The position numbers and the translations under genes were made by a program. The notes below the pieces were generated by a model, which did not search any database, was not told the origin of the DNA, and worked only from the letters and a program-made list of their open reading frames with translations. From assembly GCA_964615375.1 (NCBI GenBank), contig CAZTOW010000023.1, positions 1 through 64,000 on the forward strand: a stretch of DNA of 64,000 nucleotides, in the 5' to 3' direction. This stretch comes from CAZKWG01 sp964615375. Its GTDB lineage: Bacteria; Myxococcota_A; UBA796; CAZKWG01. Shown one piece after another: positions 48,314-56,974 of the stretch (the first letter of the stretch is position 1; the number at the start of each line of letters is the position of its first letter).

Positions 48314-49795
48314 ATGTCGGACACCTGGAGCGCGTTCAAGGAGCGGGTCGGCGATCTGGAGGCCCTCGCGGCGGCGATGGGCGTGCTGGAGTGGGACCAG
48401 CAGGTGATGATGCCGGCGGCGGGGGCCGAGCTTCGCGGCTCGAGCATGGCCCTGCTCTCGCGGGTCTACCACGAGCGCACGGTGGACCCCGCCCTGGGCG
48501 AGCTGGTCGCGACCCTGGAGCAGGACGCGGACCCGGTGCGCCAGGCCGCGGCCCGGGTGGTGGGGCGGCGGCACAGGAGGGCGACGCGCGTGCCGGGGGC
48601 GCTGGTGGGCGCCTTCGCCGAGGCGGGCAGCGCGGGCTTCGCCGCGTGGATGCGCGCGCGGGAGGAGCGGTCCTGGGCCAGCTTCGCCCCGGCCCTGAGC
48701 CGGCTGGTGACGCTCTCGCGCGAGATCTCGAGCTGCCACGGCCCGGCGGATCACCCCTACGATCACCTGCTGGCCGAGTACGACCCGGGCTCGACCACGG
48801 CGGAGGTCAGCGCGATGTTCGGCCGGCTCGCGGGCGAGCTCAGCGGCTTCGTGCGCGCGCTCGACGGGCGCCCCCACCCCGACGAGGTCCAGGTCCCCTG
48901 CACCGAGCAGGACACGCTGGACATCAGCCGGCAGGTGGCGGCGGCCCTGGGCTACCGCTTCGACCAGGGGCGGCTGGACGTCTCGCAGCACCCCTTCACC
49001 GTCGGCATCGGCCCGGGCGACGTGCGCATCACCACGCACCCCTACGCCAATGACCTCGCCGGCACGCTGTGGGGCACCATCCACGAGACGGGGCACGCGC
49101 TCTACGAGCAGGGGCTCCCCGTCGAGCTGCGCGGGACCGGGCTCCGCGAGGCGGCCAGCACCGGCATGCACGAGAGCCAGAGCCGCTTCTGGGAGAACTT
49201 CATCGGGCGCTCGCACGCCTTCGCCATCTGGCTCGCCCCGCTGCTGAACGAGCGCTTCCCCGGCCTGAACCTCAGCGCGGACGCGCTCTTCCGAGCCTCG
49301 AACCGGGTGAGGCCCTCCTTCATCCGCGTGCATGCGGATGAGGCGACCTACAACCTGCACATCCTCATCCGCTTCGAGCTGGAGCGCGATCTGGTCGCCG
49401 GTTTGATCGAGGTGGACGAGCTGCCCGATCGCTGGGACGCGGCCTACGAGCGCCTGCTGGGCATCCGGCCGCCGGACCTGCTCCAGGGCGTGCTGCAGGA
49501 CGTCCACTGGTCCAGCGGGCTCTTCGGCTACTTCCCCAGCTACACCATGGGGAACCTCTACGCTGCCAGCCTCTCGCAGGCCCTCCGCCAGGCCATCCCC
49601 GACCTCTGGGAGCGGGTGGGCGGCGGCGACTTCGCGCCCGTGCTCGCCTGGCTGCGCGAGAAGATCCACGCCCGCGGCAAGATCCTGGACGCCCCGGAGC
49701 TGCTCCGCGAGGCGGCGGGCGAACGCGACCCGGTGGCCGACTTCATGGCCAACCTCTACGAGCGCCAGGGGCGGGTCTACGGGATCGCGGGCTGA
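48314..49795 (+). CDS. M32 family metallocarboxypeptidase (Taq carboxypeptidase type)
   Basis: 493 residues, the normal family length, cytoplasmic. Zinc site HETGH at 257-261 and third ligand Glu287 in GMHESQSRFWEN, the M32 signature. N-terminal ALAAAMGVLEWDQQVMMP and C-terminal FPSYTMGNLYAASL are also family-typical. It removes C-terminal amino acids from peptides and probably serves peptide recycling. ATG 48314 lies 7 nt after GGAGGC-like sequence (CGGAGGCAGC). No link to the neighbours is evident apart from same-strand order with the two lipoproteins around it. Confidence 0.93.
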   Translation: MSDTWSAFKERVGDLEALAAAMGVLEWDQQVMMPAAGAELRGSSMALLSRVYHERTVDPALGELVATLEQDADPVRQAAARVVGRRHRRATRVPGALVGAFAEAGSAGFAAWMRAREERSWASFAPALSRLVTLSREISSCHGPADHPYDHLLAEYDPGSTTAEVSAMFGRLAGELSGFVRALDGRPHPDEVQVPCTEQDTLDISRQVAAALGYRFDQGRLDVSQHPFTVGIGPGDVRITTHPYANDLAGTLWGTIHETGHALYEQGLPVELRGTGLREAASTGMHESQSRFWENFIGRSHAFAIWLAPLLNERFPGLNLSADALFRASNRVRPSFIRVHADEATYNLHILIRFELERDLVAGLIEVDELPDRWDAAYERLLGIRPPDLLQGVLQDVHWSSGLFGYFPSYTMGNLYAASLSQALRQAIPDLWERVGGGDFAPVLAWLREKIHARGKILDAPELLREAAGERDPVADFMANLYERQGRVYGIAG

Positions 49796-49836
49796 GGAGC
49801 GTTGTGCGGGTGCGCTGACACGTTAGTCAGGCTCCT

Positions 49837-51693
49837 ATGACGATTCTTCTGCTCTACATACCGATCTCCTGTTCGGGTTCTGACAAGGGCCCGGGGGAGA
49901 GCTCGCCGGTGGGCGACACCGGCGCCATGGGCGAGGCCGACCTGGTCTTCGACGCGGGCGCGACCGGGCAGGCGGTGCTGGGCTTCGGCGCGCAGGTCTG
50001 GCCGGGAGACACCGCCTGGGAGGCGCCGCTGGCCGCGCTCGGGGCGCGCTTCGCGCGGATGGCGTTGAACCCGGGCTTCGGCTCGCTGGAGAGCGCGCCG
50101 CCCGAGGGCGCGAGCGCGGCTGAGATGGACGCCTGGGTCAGCGAGCACCTGGAGGACGCCTACCCCACCCTGCTCTCGACCTACCAGGAGACGTGGTTCA
50201 CCCTCGAGGAGCAGAACATAACGACCGTTATGCACCTCTGGGAGGCGCCGCCCGCCTGGGAGTCGGACGGCGTGCTGGACAGCGCGCGGGTGGACGACTT
50301 CGCCCAGCTGTGGGCCAGCGTGCTGGTGGCGCTGGACGCCGAGGGGGTGCGCCCGCGCTGGGTCGAGCTGGTCAACGAGCCGGACGGGACCTGGAACACC
50401 TGCATCTGGCCCGACGACTACCGCGCCCTGGTCATCGCCACGCGGGCCGCGCTGGACGCCCGCGGGCTCGAGGACGTGGGCATCCTGGGGCCGGGGCGGG
50501 CCGTCATCGCCGGCTGGACGGGCACGCCCGAGGCGGACGACTGGGTGGCGGCCCTCGGCGAGGAGGGGGCCGCGGCGCTGGACGGCTTCTCCACCCACAC
50601 CTGGGACGACTACGCGGAGGACGGGGAGGGGCTGGACTTCGTCGAGGCCCGCTGGCAGGCCTGGCGGGAGACGATGGACGCCGTGGACCCGGACAAGCCC
50701 GTCTTCGTCACCGAGCTGGGCAGCAAGGACATGGTCTTTGACGGCATCCCCTACCTGCTGGCCGACACCGGGACCTGCGGGAACGCCGCGGCCACCGACG
50801 GCTACGCCCTGCGCGTGCTGGGCCACGCGCTCATCGCGGCGCGGCACGGGGTGGTGGCCCTCTCCTCCTGGCAGGCGGCGGATCAGAGCTGGGAGTGCAG
50901 CCGCTGGGGCCTGGTCGATCAGGAGGGGCAGCCGCGCCGCGCCCACGAGGCGCTCACGCTCCTGTGGTCCCGCGCGCCCGAGGACGCGGTCACGCTGGCG
51001 CCCGCGGGGGACGACGGCGGGATGGTCGCCCTCGGGCTGCTGGGGGCTGACCGGCTGGTTGTGGCCCTGGTCAACGACACCGGGGAGGCGATCACCCGGA
51101 GCCTGGGCTTCCCTGGTCTCGAGCTCGGCGCGCTCTCCGAGGTCGCGACCTTCGGGGTGGACGAGCGCCTGCTGGTGGACGAGCTCAACGACCTGAGCGC
51201 GCTCGAGGACGCGAGCGCGAGCCTCGGGATCGACAGCACGAACGTGAGCTATTTCGATGGGGACCCCGCGCGGCTCTACCGCACGGCGCGGGAGGACGCC
51301 AGCGCCGTCTGGAGTGTGCCCGGCGCGCTCACCGAGGCCACCCTGGTCGCCTGGCGCTGGCCCCACGAGGACGCCCCCGACTACCGCCTGGAGGCGTCGG
51401 CGGACGGCGTGTCCTGGGAGGAGCTGAGCTTCTCCCTCAGCGAGGCGGAGGAGGATCCCAGCCTGTGGATCCGCGTGGAGCTGCGCCCGGAGACCCTCCC
51501 GGAGGGCAGCGCGCGCCTGCGGCTCACCCTGCTGGAGCACGGGGGGAACATCTGGAACCCGCAGATCGGGGACGTCTGGCTGCGGTACGCGCCCGCGGCC
51601 ACGGCCTCGCTGCCCGCGCCCGGCCCGGTGACCGGCCCGCAGGAGCTCACCCTCCCGTCGGGGGCCGCCGTGGTCCTGGTCTACGACCGGTAG
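49837..51693 (+). CDS. Glycoside-hydrolase-like lipoprotein (clan GH-A type)
   Basis: 618 residues. Short signal with lipobox IPISC (Cys12). A (beta/alpha)8-like domain runs from GFGAQVWPGD (50-58) to about 370. VELVNEPDG holds the likely acid/base Glu181 after Asn180, and PVFVTELGS the likely nucleophile Glu293, as in GH5/GH30/GH39-type retaining enzymes. A beta-sandwich (about 375-450) and a carbohydrate-binding-like domain (about 465-605) follow. The GFG opening slightly favours GH30. Substrate unknown; probably a glycan at or outside the cell surface. Residues 127-133 use rare AT-rich codons in a perfect palindrome. Start: ATG 49837 with weak SD. Confidence 0.7.
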   Translation: MTILLLYIPISCSGSDKGPGESSPVGDTGAMGEADLVFDAGATGQAVLGFGAQVWPGDTAWEAPLAALGARFARMALNPGFGSLESAPPEGASAAEMDAWVSEHLEDAYPTLLSTYQETWFTLEEQNITTVMHLWEAPPAWESDGVLDSARVDDFAQLWASVLVALDAEGVRPRWVELVNEPDGTWNTCIWPDDYRALVIATRAALDARGLEDVGILGPGRAVIAGWTGTPEADDWVAALGEEGAAALDGFSTHTWDDYAEDGEGLDFVEARWQAWRETMDAVDPDKPVFVTELGSKDMVFDGIPYLLADTGTCGNAAATDGYALRVLGHALIAARHGVVALSSWQAADQSWECSRWGLVDQEGQPRRAHEALTLLWSRAPEDAVTLAPAGDDGGMVALGLLGADRLVVALVNDTGEAITRSLGFPGLELGALSEVATFGVDERLLVDELNDLSALEDASASLGIDSTNVSYFDGDPARLYRTAREDASAVWSVPGALTEATLVAWRWPHEDAPDYRLEASADGVSWEELSFSLSEAEEDPSLWIRVELRPETLPEGSARLRLTLLEHGGNIWNPQIGDVWLRYAPAATASLPAPGPVTGPQELTLPSGAAVVLVYDR

Positions 51694-51705
51694 GCGCGGC
51701 CGCGA

Positions 51706-52080
51706 TCAGCTCTCGTGCCCGATGGCGTGCGCCATCAGCGCGTCCAGGGGCACGATGTTCAGCGCGGACTGGTGCGTGCTCTCCAGCACCACCGGGCAGG
51801 CCTTGCCGGCGTGGAAGGCGTCGAACCAGCTGTAGGCCACCACGCACCACTGGTCGCCGGGGACCAGCCCGGGGAAGCCGTGCTCCGGCGCGGGCGTGAT
51901 GAGATCGTTGCCGCGGGAGCGGAGGTGCTCCAGGAATTCAGCCGTCATCTGCGCGCAGATCGTGTGCGAGCCGCGGTCGCTGCTGTCGGTGTTGCAGCAC
52001 CCGTCCCGGTACCAGCCGGTCTTCGGCTTGTGGGAGCAGGGGGCGAGGGGCTGGCCGAGCACGTTGAGCGAGCGGTACAT
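51706..52080 (-). CDS. DUF2237 family protein
   Basis: 124 residues. The sequence from SLNVLGQPLAPCSHKPKTG through RDGCCNTDSSDRGSHTIC and GDQWCVVAYSWFDAFHAGKACPVVLESTH (given in parts) matches the DUF2237 family, small cytoplasmic proteins with several conserved Cys. No function is known to me. ATG 52080 was chosen because the family starts there; the frame runs on to 52128. It is convergent with the hydrolase gene and 54 bp downstream of the M15 peptidase on the same strand. Confidence 0.85.
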   Translation of the reverse strand: MYRSLNVLGQPLAPCSHKPKTGWYRDGCCNTDSSDRGSHTICAQMTAEFLEHLRSRGNDLITPAPEHGFPGLVPGDQWCVVAYSWFDAFHAGKACPVVLESTHQSALNIVPLDALMAHAIGHES

Positions 52081-52134
52081 GCGTGGTCTCCGAGGTCGGT
52101 GTCTATCCGCCTCGGGGGGCCCGGTCACGCGCGC

Positions 52135-53373
52135 TCAGTTGTTGATGCCGAGGTGGTTCCACACGCCCTGGAAGCCGCCCCGATTGTAGTGGGGCAGCAT
52201 CGTCCTGGCCGCGCCCGCGTCCACGCCAGGGTGGTACTCGACGTGCGGCAGGTCCTGGAAATTCCAGTCCCCACCCCACTCCAGCCCGTGGCCCTCGGCC
52301 TTGCGCCCGTAGCGCTGCCAGAGCTGGGCGTACTCGCCGCCGGTCTCCCAGTGCGGGGTGCCCTGCTCGTTCATGAAGGTGATGTCGGCGGCGACCCCGT
52401 AGTTGTGCCAGGACGATCCGCCGCGGGCGTTGGTGACCACCCGGCCCGGCCGCGTGCGGCCCTGGGCGTAGAGGTCGTTCTGCTCCTCGACGGTGCGCAG
52501 CCCGTCGGTGACGCGCATGTCCACGTTCTCCCGGCGCATGTCCTTGAGCGTGTCCGTGGCGCGGCTGACGAACTGGCCGTTCATGTTCGGGTTGCTCAGC
52601 CGGTTGCCGCGGTCGGCGTCGTGCAGGTTCAGCAGCGTGCGGGCCTGCTGACCCGTGCCCTCCTGCATGCGGATGCGGGAGTGGATGTCGTCGAAGATGC
52701 TGGTGCGACCCTCCTGGCCCGTGAGCTGGTAGGTGCCGTCCGTGCGGATGTTGCCCGCCACCTGCCCGTTCGCGCCGACCAGCTCGCCGTTGCGGATGGT
52801 GTAGTTCTGCCCGCCCACGCTGAAGTCGCCGCTGTCGGGGTTCAGCGCGTTCTGGTAGGTCTGGTAGCCCGCCTCCTTGTCCGTGTTCGAGTGATAGCCG
52901 GCGATACCCCGCAGGTACTGGCCGGTCATCTCGCTGGGCGAGCCCTGGAACTGCTGGAGGAGCGCGCCCTGCTGGGCGGCGGTGAGCGAGCTGAAGCTGG
53001 GGTCGGCGGTGAGCCGGTCGAGGGCGGCGATGGCGCGGGGGTTGTTGGTGAGCGCCGTGCGCACTGTGGTCGCCGTGACGTCCGTGTTCGAGCCCAGCGC
53101 GGGGACGTCGGGGTGGGGGTTGGTCTGGCCGCCGAGGGCGTTGGCCAGGCCCATGCCCGCCTGAGCGCCCAGCAGGCCCATGCCCGGGATCCCCGTCATC
53201 ATCCCCGCCGCACCGCCGACCGCGCCGCCGATGCCCTGCAGCAGCGCCTGGTTGCCCAGGGCGCCCTGCATCCAGGAGAGCGGGTTCCCGAGCCCGGCGA
53301 GCGGGCTCTGCGGCTCCTGGGCGGGGGTCTGCTGATCGGTGGTCTGAGCGGTCTGGAGGCTCTGTCCGGCCAC
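52135..53373 (-). CDS. M15-type peptidoglycan peptidase with Gly/Met-rich N-terminal region
   Basis: 412 residues, no cleavable signal peptide. Residues 1-30 are Gln/Thr/Pro-rich. About 45-82 is a Gly/Ala/Met hydrophobic stretch (GGAVGGAAGMMTGIPG). About 100-270 is a Gln/Asn-rich middle. The C-terminal domain (about 275-395) is an M15 (VanY/Ply500-like) peptidase: VTDGLRTVEEQNDLYAQG, zinc ligands His323 and Asp330 in SWHNYGVAADI, and His377 in LPHVEYHP. Such enzymes cut the peptide stems of peptidoglycan. The layout recalls secreted antibacterial effectors or tail-associated lysins rather than housekeeping enzymes. The GTG at 53373 has GAGG five bases upstream; GTG 53379 is the alternative. 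Confidence 0.75.
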   Translation of the reverse strand: MAGQSLQTAQTTDQQTPAQEPQSPLAGLGNPLSWMQGALGNQALLQGIGGAVGGAAGMMTGIPGMGLLGAQAGMGLANALGGQTNPHPDVPALGSNTDVTATTVRTALTNNPRAIAALDRLTADPSFSSLTAAQQGALLQQFQGSPSEMTGQYLRGIAGYHSNTDKEAGYQTYQNALNPDSGDFSVGGQNYTIRNGELVGANGQVAGNIRTDGTYQLTGQEGRTSIFDDIHSRIRMQEGTGQQARTLLNLHDADRGNRLSNPNMNGQFVSRATDTLKDMRRENVDMRVTDGLRTVEEQNDLYAQGRTRPGRVVTNARGGSSWHNYGVAADITFMNEQGTPHWETGGEYAQLWQRYGRKAEGHGLEWGGDWNFQDLPHVEYHPGVDAGAARTMLPHYNRGGFQGVWNHLGINN

Positions 53374-53484
53374 GCGCACCTCGGGGAGAATGCTCCAGTA
53401 TGCGAGCGCGCGGGGCCTCCGATCAAGGGCCCTACGTTACGATCTGGTGACGATCGCGTCCTGGACGCGATCGTCTGCGCTCGG

Positions 53485-54357
53485 TCAGGGGAGCTGCTCC
53501 ACCATGGGGCCGTAGGTGTCGGGGCGCCGGTCGCGGAAGAACTGCCAGACCTGGCGGACCTCCTCGATCTGGTCCAGGTTGCAGTCGGCCACCACCAGCT
53601 CGTCCTCGGTCTCCGAGCCCGTCGCCAGGAACTGCCCGCGCGGGTTCACGATGTAGGAGGTCCCGTAGAAGTGCCCGATGTTCCAGGGCGCCTCCGAGCC
53701 GACGCGATTGGACGCGGCCACGAAGTAGCCGTTGGCGACGGCGTGCGCGGGCTGCTCCAGCTTCCAGAGGTACTGGGAGAGGCCGGCGACGGTGGCTGAG
53801 GGGTTGAAGACGATCTCGGCGCCGTTCAGGCCGAGGATGCGGGCGCCCTCGGGGAAGTGGCGGTCGTAGCAGATGTAGACGCCGATGCGCGCGTAGCGGG
53901 TCTGGAAGGTGGGATATCCCAGGTTCCCGGGCTTGAAGAAGTACTTCTCCCAGAATCCGGACGTGTGGGGGATGTGGTTCTTGCGGTAGATCCCCAGCGT
54001 GCTGCCGTCGGCGTCCAGGACGACCGCGGTGTTGTAGTAGACGCCGGCCATGGCGCGCTCGTAGATGGGGACGACCATGGCCATGTGGTACTTCTGGCAG
54101 TAGGGGCGCAGGCGCTCGACCGTGGGCCCGTCGATGGGCTCGGCCGCGCCGTACCAGCGCTTGTCCTGGCCGGGGCAGAAGTAGGGACCGTTGAAGATCT
54201 CCTGGAGCCCGAGGATCTGGACGCCCTGCTCGCCGGCCCGCTCGATGAAGGGCAGGTGCTTCTGGAACATCGCCTCCTGGATGTCGGAGAGCGGGACGCT
54301 CTCGTCGTTCACGGGGTTGCTCGCCTGGATCAGGCCGACCTTGACGATGCGGGGCAT
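53485..54357 (-). CDS. Carbon-nitrogen hydrolase (beta-ureidopropionase-like nitrilase family)
   Basis: 290 residues. Nitrilase-superfamily triad: Glu53 in GLQEIFNGPYF, Lys126 in YRKNHIPH, Cys163 in VYICYDRHFPE. GFWEKYFFKPGN and QLYLWKLEQ-like segments are close to N-carbamoyl-beta-alanine amidohydrolase (beta-ureidopropionase) and N-carbamoylputrescine amidase, so it probably hydrolyses an N-carbamoyl amine. The ATG is 10 bp after the aldehyde dehydrogenase stop on the same strand, suggesting a two-gene operon in pyrimidine or polyamine breakdown (inference). GGAGG-like sequence (GGAGCCCTCC) lies just before the start. Confidence 0.85.
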   Translation of the reverse strand: MPRIVKVGLIQASNPVNDESVPLSDIQEAMFQKHLPFIERAGEQGVQILGLQEIFNGPYFCPGQDKRWYGAAEPIDGPTVERLRPYCQKYHMAMVVPIYERAMAGVYYNTAVVLDADGSTLGIYRKNHIPHTSGFWEKYFFKPGNLGYPTFQTRYARIGVYICYDRHFPEGARILGLNGAEIVFNPSATVAGLSQYLWKLEQPAHAVANGYFVAASNRVGSEAPWNIGHFYGTSYIVNPRGQFLATGSETEDELVVADCNLDQIEEVRQVWQFFRDRRPDTYGPMVEQLP

Positions 54358-54367
54358 GGAGGGCTCC

Positions 54368-55846
54368 TCAGTAGATGTTGCTGGTGCGGCGGGCCGCGGT
54401 GTGGTTGATGTAGACGGTTTTGTCCTCGGCGTAGAAGCGCCAGGCCTCCGGGCCCATCTCCTTGGGGCCGGTGCCGGTGTTCTTGACGCCGCCGAAGGGC
54501 AGGTGCGCCTCGCCGCCCACGGTGGGGTTGTTGATGTGGGTGATGCCGGTGTCCAGGTGCTGGATGACCTGGAAGGCGGCCCCGAGATCGCGCGTGAAGA
54601 CCGAGCTGGTGAGCCCGTAGGGCACGGCGTTGGCGGCGGCGATGGCGTCCTCCACCGAGCGCACGCGCACGACCGAGAGCACCGGCCCGAAGATCTCCTC
54701 GGTCGCGATGCGGGCGTCGGGGGCGACGTGGTCGAAGACGGTGGGGGAGGGGAAGAAGCCCCGGGAGAGCGCGCCGTCCGTGGCCCGCGCGCCGCCGGTG
54801 ACCAGGCGGGCCTCGCCGCGGCCGACCTCCATGTAGGAGAGGACCTTCTCCATCTGCCGGGCGCTGACGCTGGGGCCCATGGTGGCCTGGCTGTCCAGCG
54901 GGTGGCCGGGTCTGACCTTCGACGCGAGGGTGGCGAGCTGCTCGACATAGGCGTCGGCCACGCTCTCCAGCACGATGGCCCGGCTCGTGGCGGTGCAGCG
55001 CTGGCCGGTGGAGCCGAAGGCCCCGGCGGCGGTGGCGCCGGCGGCGAGCTCGAGATCAGCGTCCTCCAGCACGAGGATCGGGTTCTTCCCGCCCATCTCG
55101 CACTGCACGCGCTTGTGCAGGGCCCCGCAGCGGGCCTCGACGAGGAGGCCGACCTCGGTGCTGCCGGTGAACGAGATCGCGGCCACGTCGGGGTGATCGA
55201 TGAGCGCCTTCGCCGGCTCGGCGTCGCCGTGGACGATGTTCACCACGCCCGCGGGGAAGCCCGCCTCCAGGCAGAGCTCGCCGATCAGCTGGGCGCTGGC
55301 GGGGGTCTCGGGCGCCGGCTTGAGGACCACGGTGTTGCCGGCGACCAGGGCGGGCGCCATCTTCCACAGCGGGATGCAGACCGGGAAGTTCCAGGGCGTG
55401 ATCAGCCCGACCACGCCGAGCGGGCGCCAGAGGGTGAGCGCGTGCGTGCCCGGGATCTCCGACGCGATGGACTGCCCGTTCATTCGACGGGCATCGCCGG
55501 CGGCGAACTCCACGTAGCGGATGGCCTTGAGCACCTCGCCGCGGGCCTCGCCGAGCAGCTTGCCCTCCTCCATCGCCAGCGTGCGGGCCAGCCTGTCCAG
55601 ATCGCGCTCCAGCAGGCGCACGAGGTTGAAGAGGAGCTGCCCGCGGGCGGGGGCGGTGGTGTCCGCCCAGCGGCGCCGCGCGGCCTTCGCGGCCTCGATG
55701 GCGGCGTTCATCTCGTCAGCGCCAGAGACGGGGGCGCTGCCCACCACCTGGTCGGGGTCGGCGGGGCAGGTGTTCGGCGCCGTGCGCGCGCCGCCGTGGA
55801 AGACGCCGCCGATGAGGTTCTTCGCGTCGATGGTCTCGTAGGTCAA
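54368..55846 (-). CDS. NAD(P)-dependent aldehyde dehydrogenase
   Basis: 492 residues, full family length. Features: TPWNFPVCIPLWKMAPAL with the catalytic Asn, KPAPETP, FTGSTEVG (NAD binding), Glu in CEMGGKNP, nucleophile Cys in STGQRCTAT, EEIFGPVLSVVR, and NPTVGGEAHLPFGGVKNTG at the end. It is nearest in look to ketoglutarate-semialdehyde/succinate-semialdehyde-type enzymes; the substrate is not certain. The start is TTG at 55846: no ATG or GTG is available near the conserved N-terminus, and GGGGAG is placed 7 nt upstream. It precedes the nitrilase gene and is divergent from the DUF486 gene. Confidence 0.88.
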   Translation of the reverse strand: MTYETIDAKNLIGGVFHGGARTAPNTCPADPDQVVGSAPVSGADEMNAAIEAAKAARRRWADTTAPARGQLLFNLVRLLERDLDRLARTLAMEEGKLLGEARGEVLKAIRYVEFAAGDARRMNGQSIASEIPGTHALTLWRPLGVVGLITPWNFPVCIPLWKMAPALVAGNTVVLKPAPETPASAQLIGELCLEAGFPAGVVNIVHGDAEPAKALIDHPDVAAISFTGSTEVGLLVEARCGALHKRVQCEMGGKNPILVLEDADLELAAGATAAGAFGSTGQRCTATSRAIVLESVADAYVEQLATLASKVRPGHPLDSQATMGPSVSARQMEKVLSYMEVGRGEARLVTGGARATDGALSRGFFPSPTVFDHVAPDARIATEEIFGPVLSVVRVRSVEDAIAAANAVPYGLTSSVFTRDLGAAFQVIQHLDTGITHINNPTVGGEAHLPFGGVKNTGTGPKEMGPEAWRFYAEDKTVYINHTAARRTSNIY

Positions 55847-55937
55847 GTCCGTGCTCCCCGGGATGAAGGGGGATTCAAGACCAGGGGGCGGGGAGCTGTC
55901 AAGCGGGCTATCCAGCATGCTCTCCCTCGGAGGCCCC

Positions 55938-56285
55938 GTGTCGCTCCCCGTCTGGGCGCAGGCCGCGCTGCTGCTCGCGCTCTCCAACGTCTTCATGACC
56001 TTCGCCTGGTACGCCCACCTCAAGGAGCTGAACGACAAGCCCTGGTGGATCGCCGCGCTTCTCAGCTGGGGGGTGGCCCTCTTCGAGTACCTGATCCAGG
56101 TGCCGGCCAACCGCATCGGCCACGCCGAGCTGAGCCTCCCGCAGCTCAAGATCATGCAGGAGGTCATCACGCTCACCGTCTTCGTGCCCTTCGCCCTCTT
56201 CTACATGCACCAGCCGCTGAAGCTGGATTACCTGTGGGCCGCGCTGTGCATGCTCGGCGCCGTCTACTTCATCTTCAGGAGCTAG
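55938..56285 (+). CDS. DUF486 family small membrane protein
   Basis: 115 residues with four transmembrane helices, a small-multidrug-resistance-like size and topology. The family signature SNVFMTFAWYAHLK is at about 12-25, with WWIAALLSWGVALFEYLIQVPANRIG next and a C-terminal YLWAALCMLGAVYFIFRS. Function of DUF486 is unknown to me; a DMT-like role is possible. The start is GTG 55938, since GGAGG lies 4 nt upstream; ATG 55917 is in frame but has no ribosome-binding site. The ubiE start follows one base after the stop, so the two are cotranscribed. Confidence 0.82.
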   Translation: MSLPVWAQAALLLALSNVFMTFAWYAHLKELNDKPWWIAALLSWGVALFEYLIQVPANRIGHAELSLPQLKIMQEVITLTVFVPFALFYMHQPLKLDYLWAALCMLGAVYFIFRS

Positions 56286-56286
56286 C

Positions 56287-56973
56287 GTGAGCGAGGAGAC
56301 CGGGACGCTCCCACCCGAGCGCGTCAGGGCGATGTTCGACCGCATCGCCCCCGTCTATGACCGGATGAACCGGGTGATGACCGCGGGGCTGGACCGCCGC
56401 TGGCGCCGGCGGGCCATCGGGCTGGTCGTGCGGCCGGGGGCGCGGCACCTGGACGCCTGCTGCGGGACCGGGGATCTGGCGGTGCTGGCCGAGGGCGCGG
56501 GGGCCGAGGTCACGGGCCTGGACTTCTCGGCGCGGATGCTGGACATCGCGCGGGGACGCTCGTCCGGCGTGGCCTGGCTCCAGGGGGACCTCATGGCGCT
56601 GCCCTTCGAGGACGCGAGCTTCGACAGCGCCACGGTGGGCTTCGGGATCCGCAACGTCTCCGGGCTGGAGCAGGCGCTGGGCGAGCTGCGCCGCGTGCTG
56701 CGGCCGGGCGGCACGCTGGGCATCCTGGAGATCACGCGGCCTCGCGGGGTCATCAAGCCCTTCTTCAGCCTGTGGTTCGACACGCTGGTCCCGGCCGTGG
56801 GGCGCCTGCTCCCGACGGGCGGGGCCTACACCTACCTGCCAGCCAGCGTGCGGCGCTTCCCCGGGGCGGAGGCCCTGGCGGCGCTGATGGAGCGGGCCGG
56901 CTTCGAGGATGTGCGCTTCGAGCTCATGGGCGGGACCATCGTGGCCCTGCACACCGGGCGACGCGCCGGCTGA
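56287..56973 (+). CDS. ubiE: UbiE/MenG-type quinone C-methyltransferase
   Basis: 228 residues. SAM-dependent class I methyltransferase of the demethylmenaquinone/2-polyprenyl-benzoquinol type. VRAMFDRIAPVYDRMNRVM at the N-terminus is the UbiE signature; SAM motif I is LDACCGTGDLAVLA; LDFSARMLDIAR and MALPFEDASFDSATVGFGIRNV follow, the last being UbiE-typical. It performs the last or next-to-last step of menaquinone or ubiquinone synthesis. The start is GTG 56287 with AGGAG six bases upstream, inside the end of the DUF486 gene. It is convergent with the Rpn gene, one base apart. Confidence 0.9.
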   Translation: MSEETGTLPPERVRAMFDRIAPVYDRMNRVMTAGLDRRWRRRAIGLVVRPGARHLDACCGTGDLAVLAEGAGAEVTGLDFSARMLDIARGRSSGVAWLQGDLMALPFEDASFDSATVGFGIRNVSGLEQALGELRRVLRPGGTLGILEITRPRGVIKPFFSLWFDTLVPAVGRLLPTGGAYTYLPASVRRFPGAEALAALMERAGFEDVRFELMGGTIVALHTGRRAG

Positions 56974-56974
56974 A

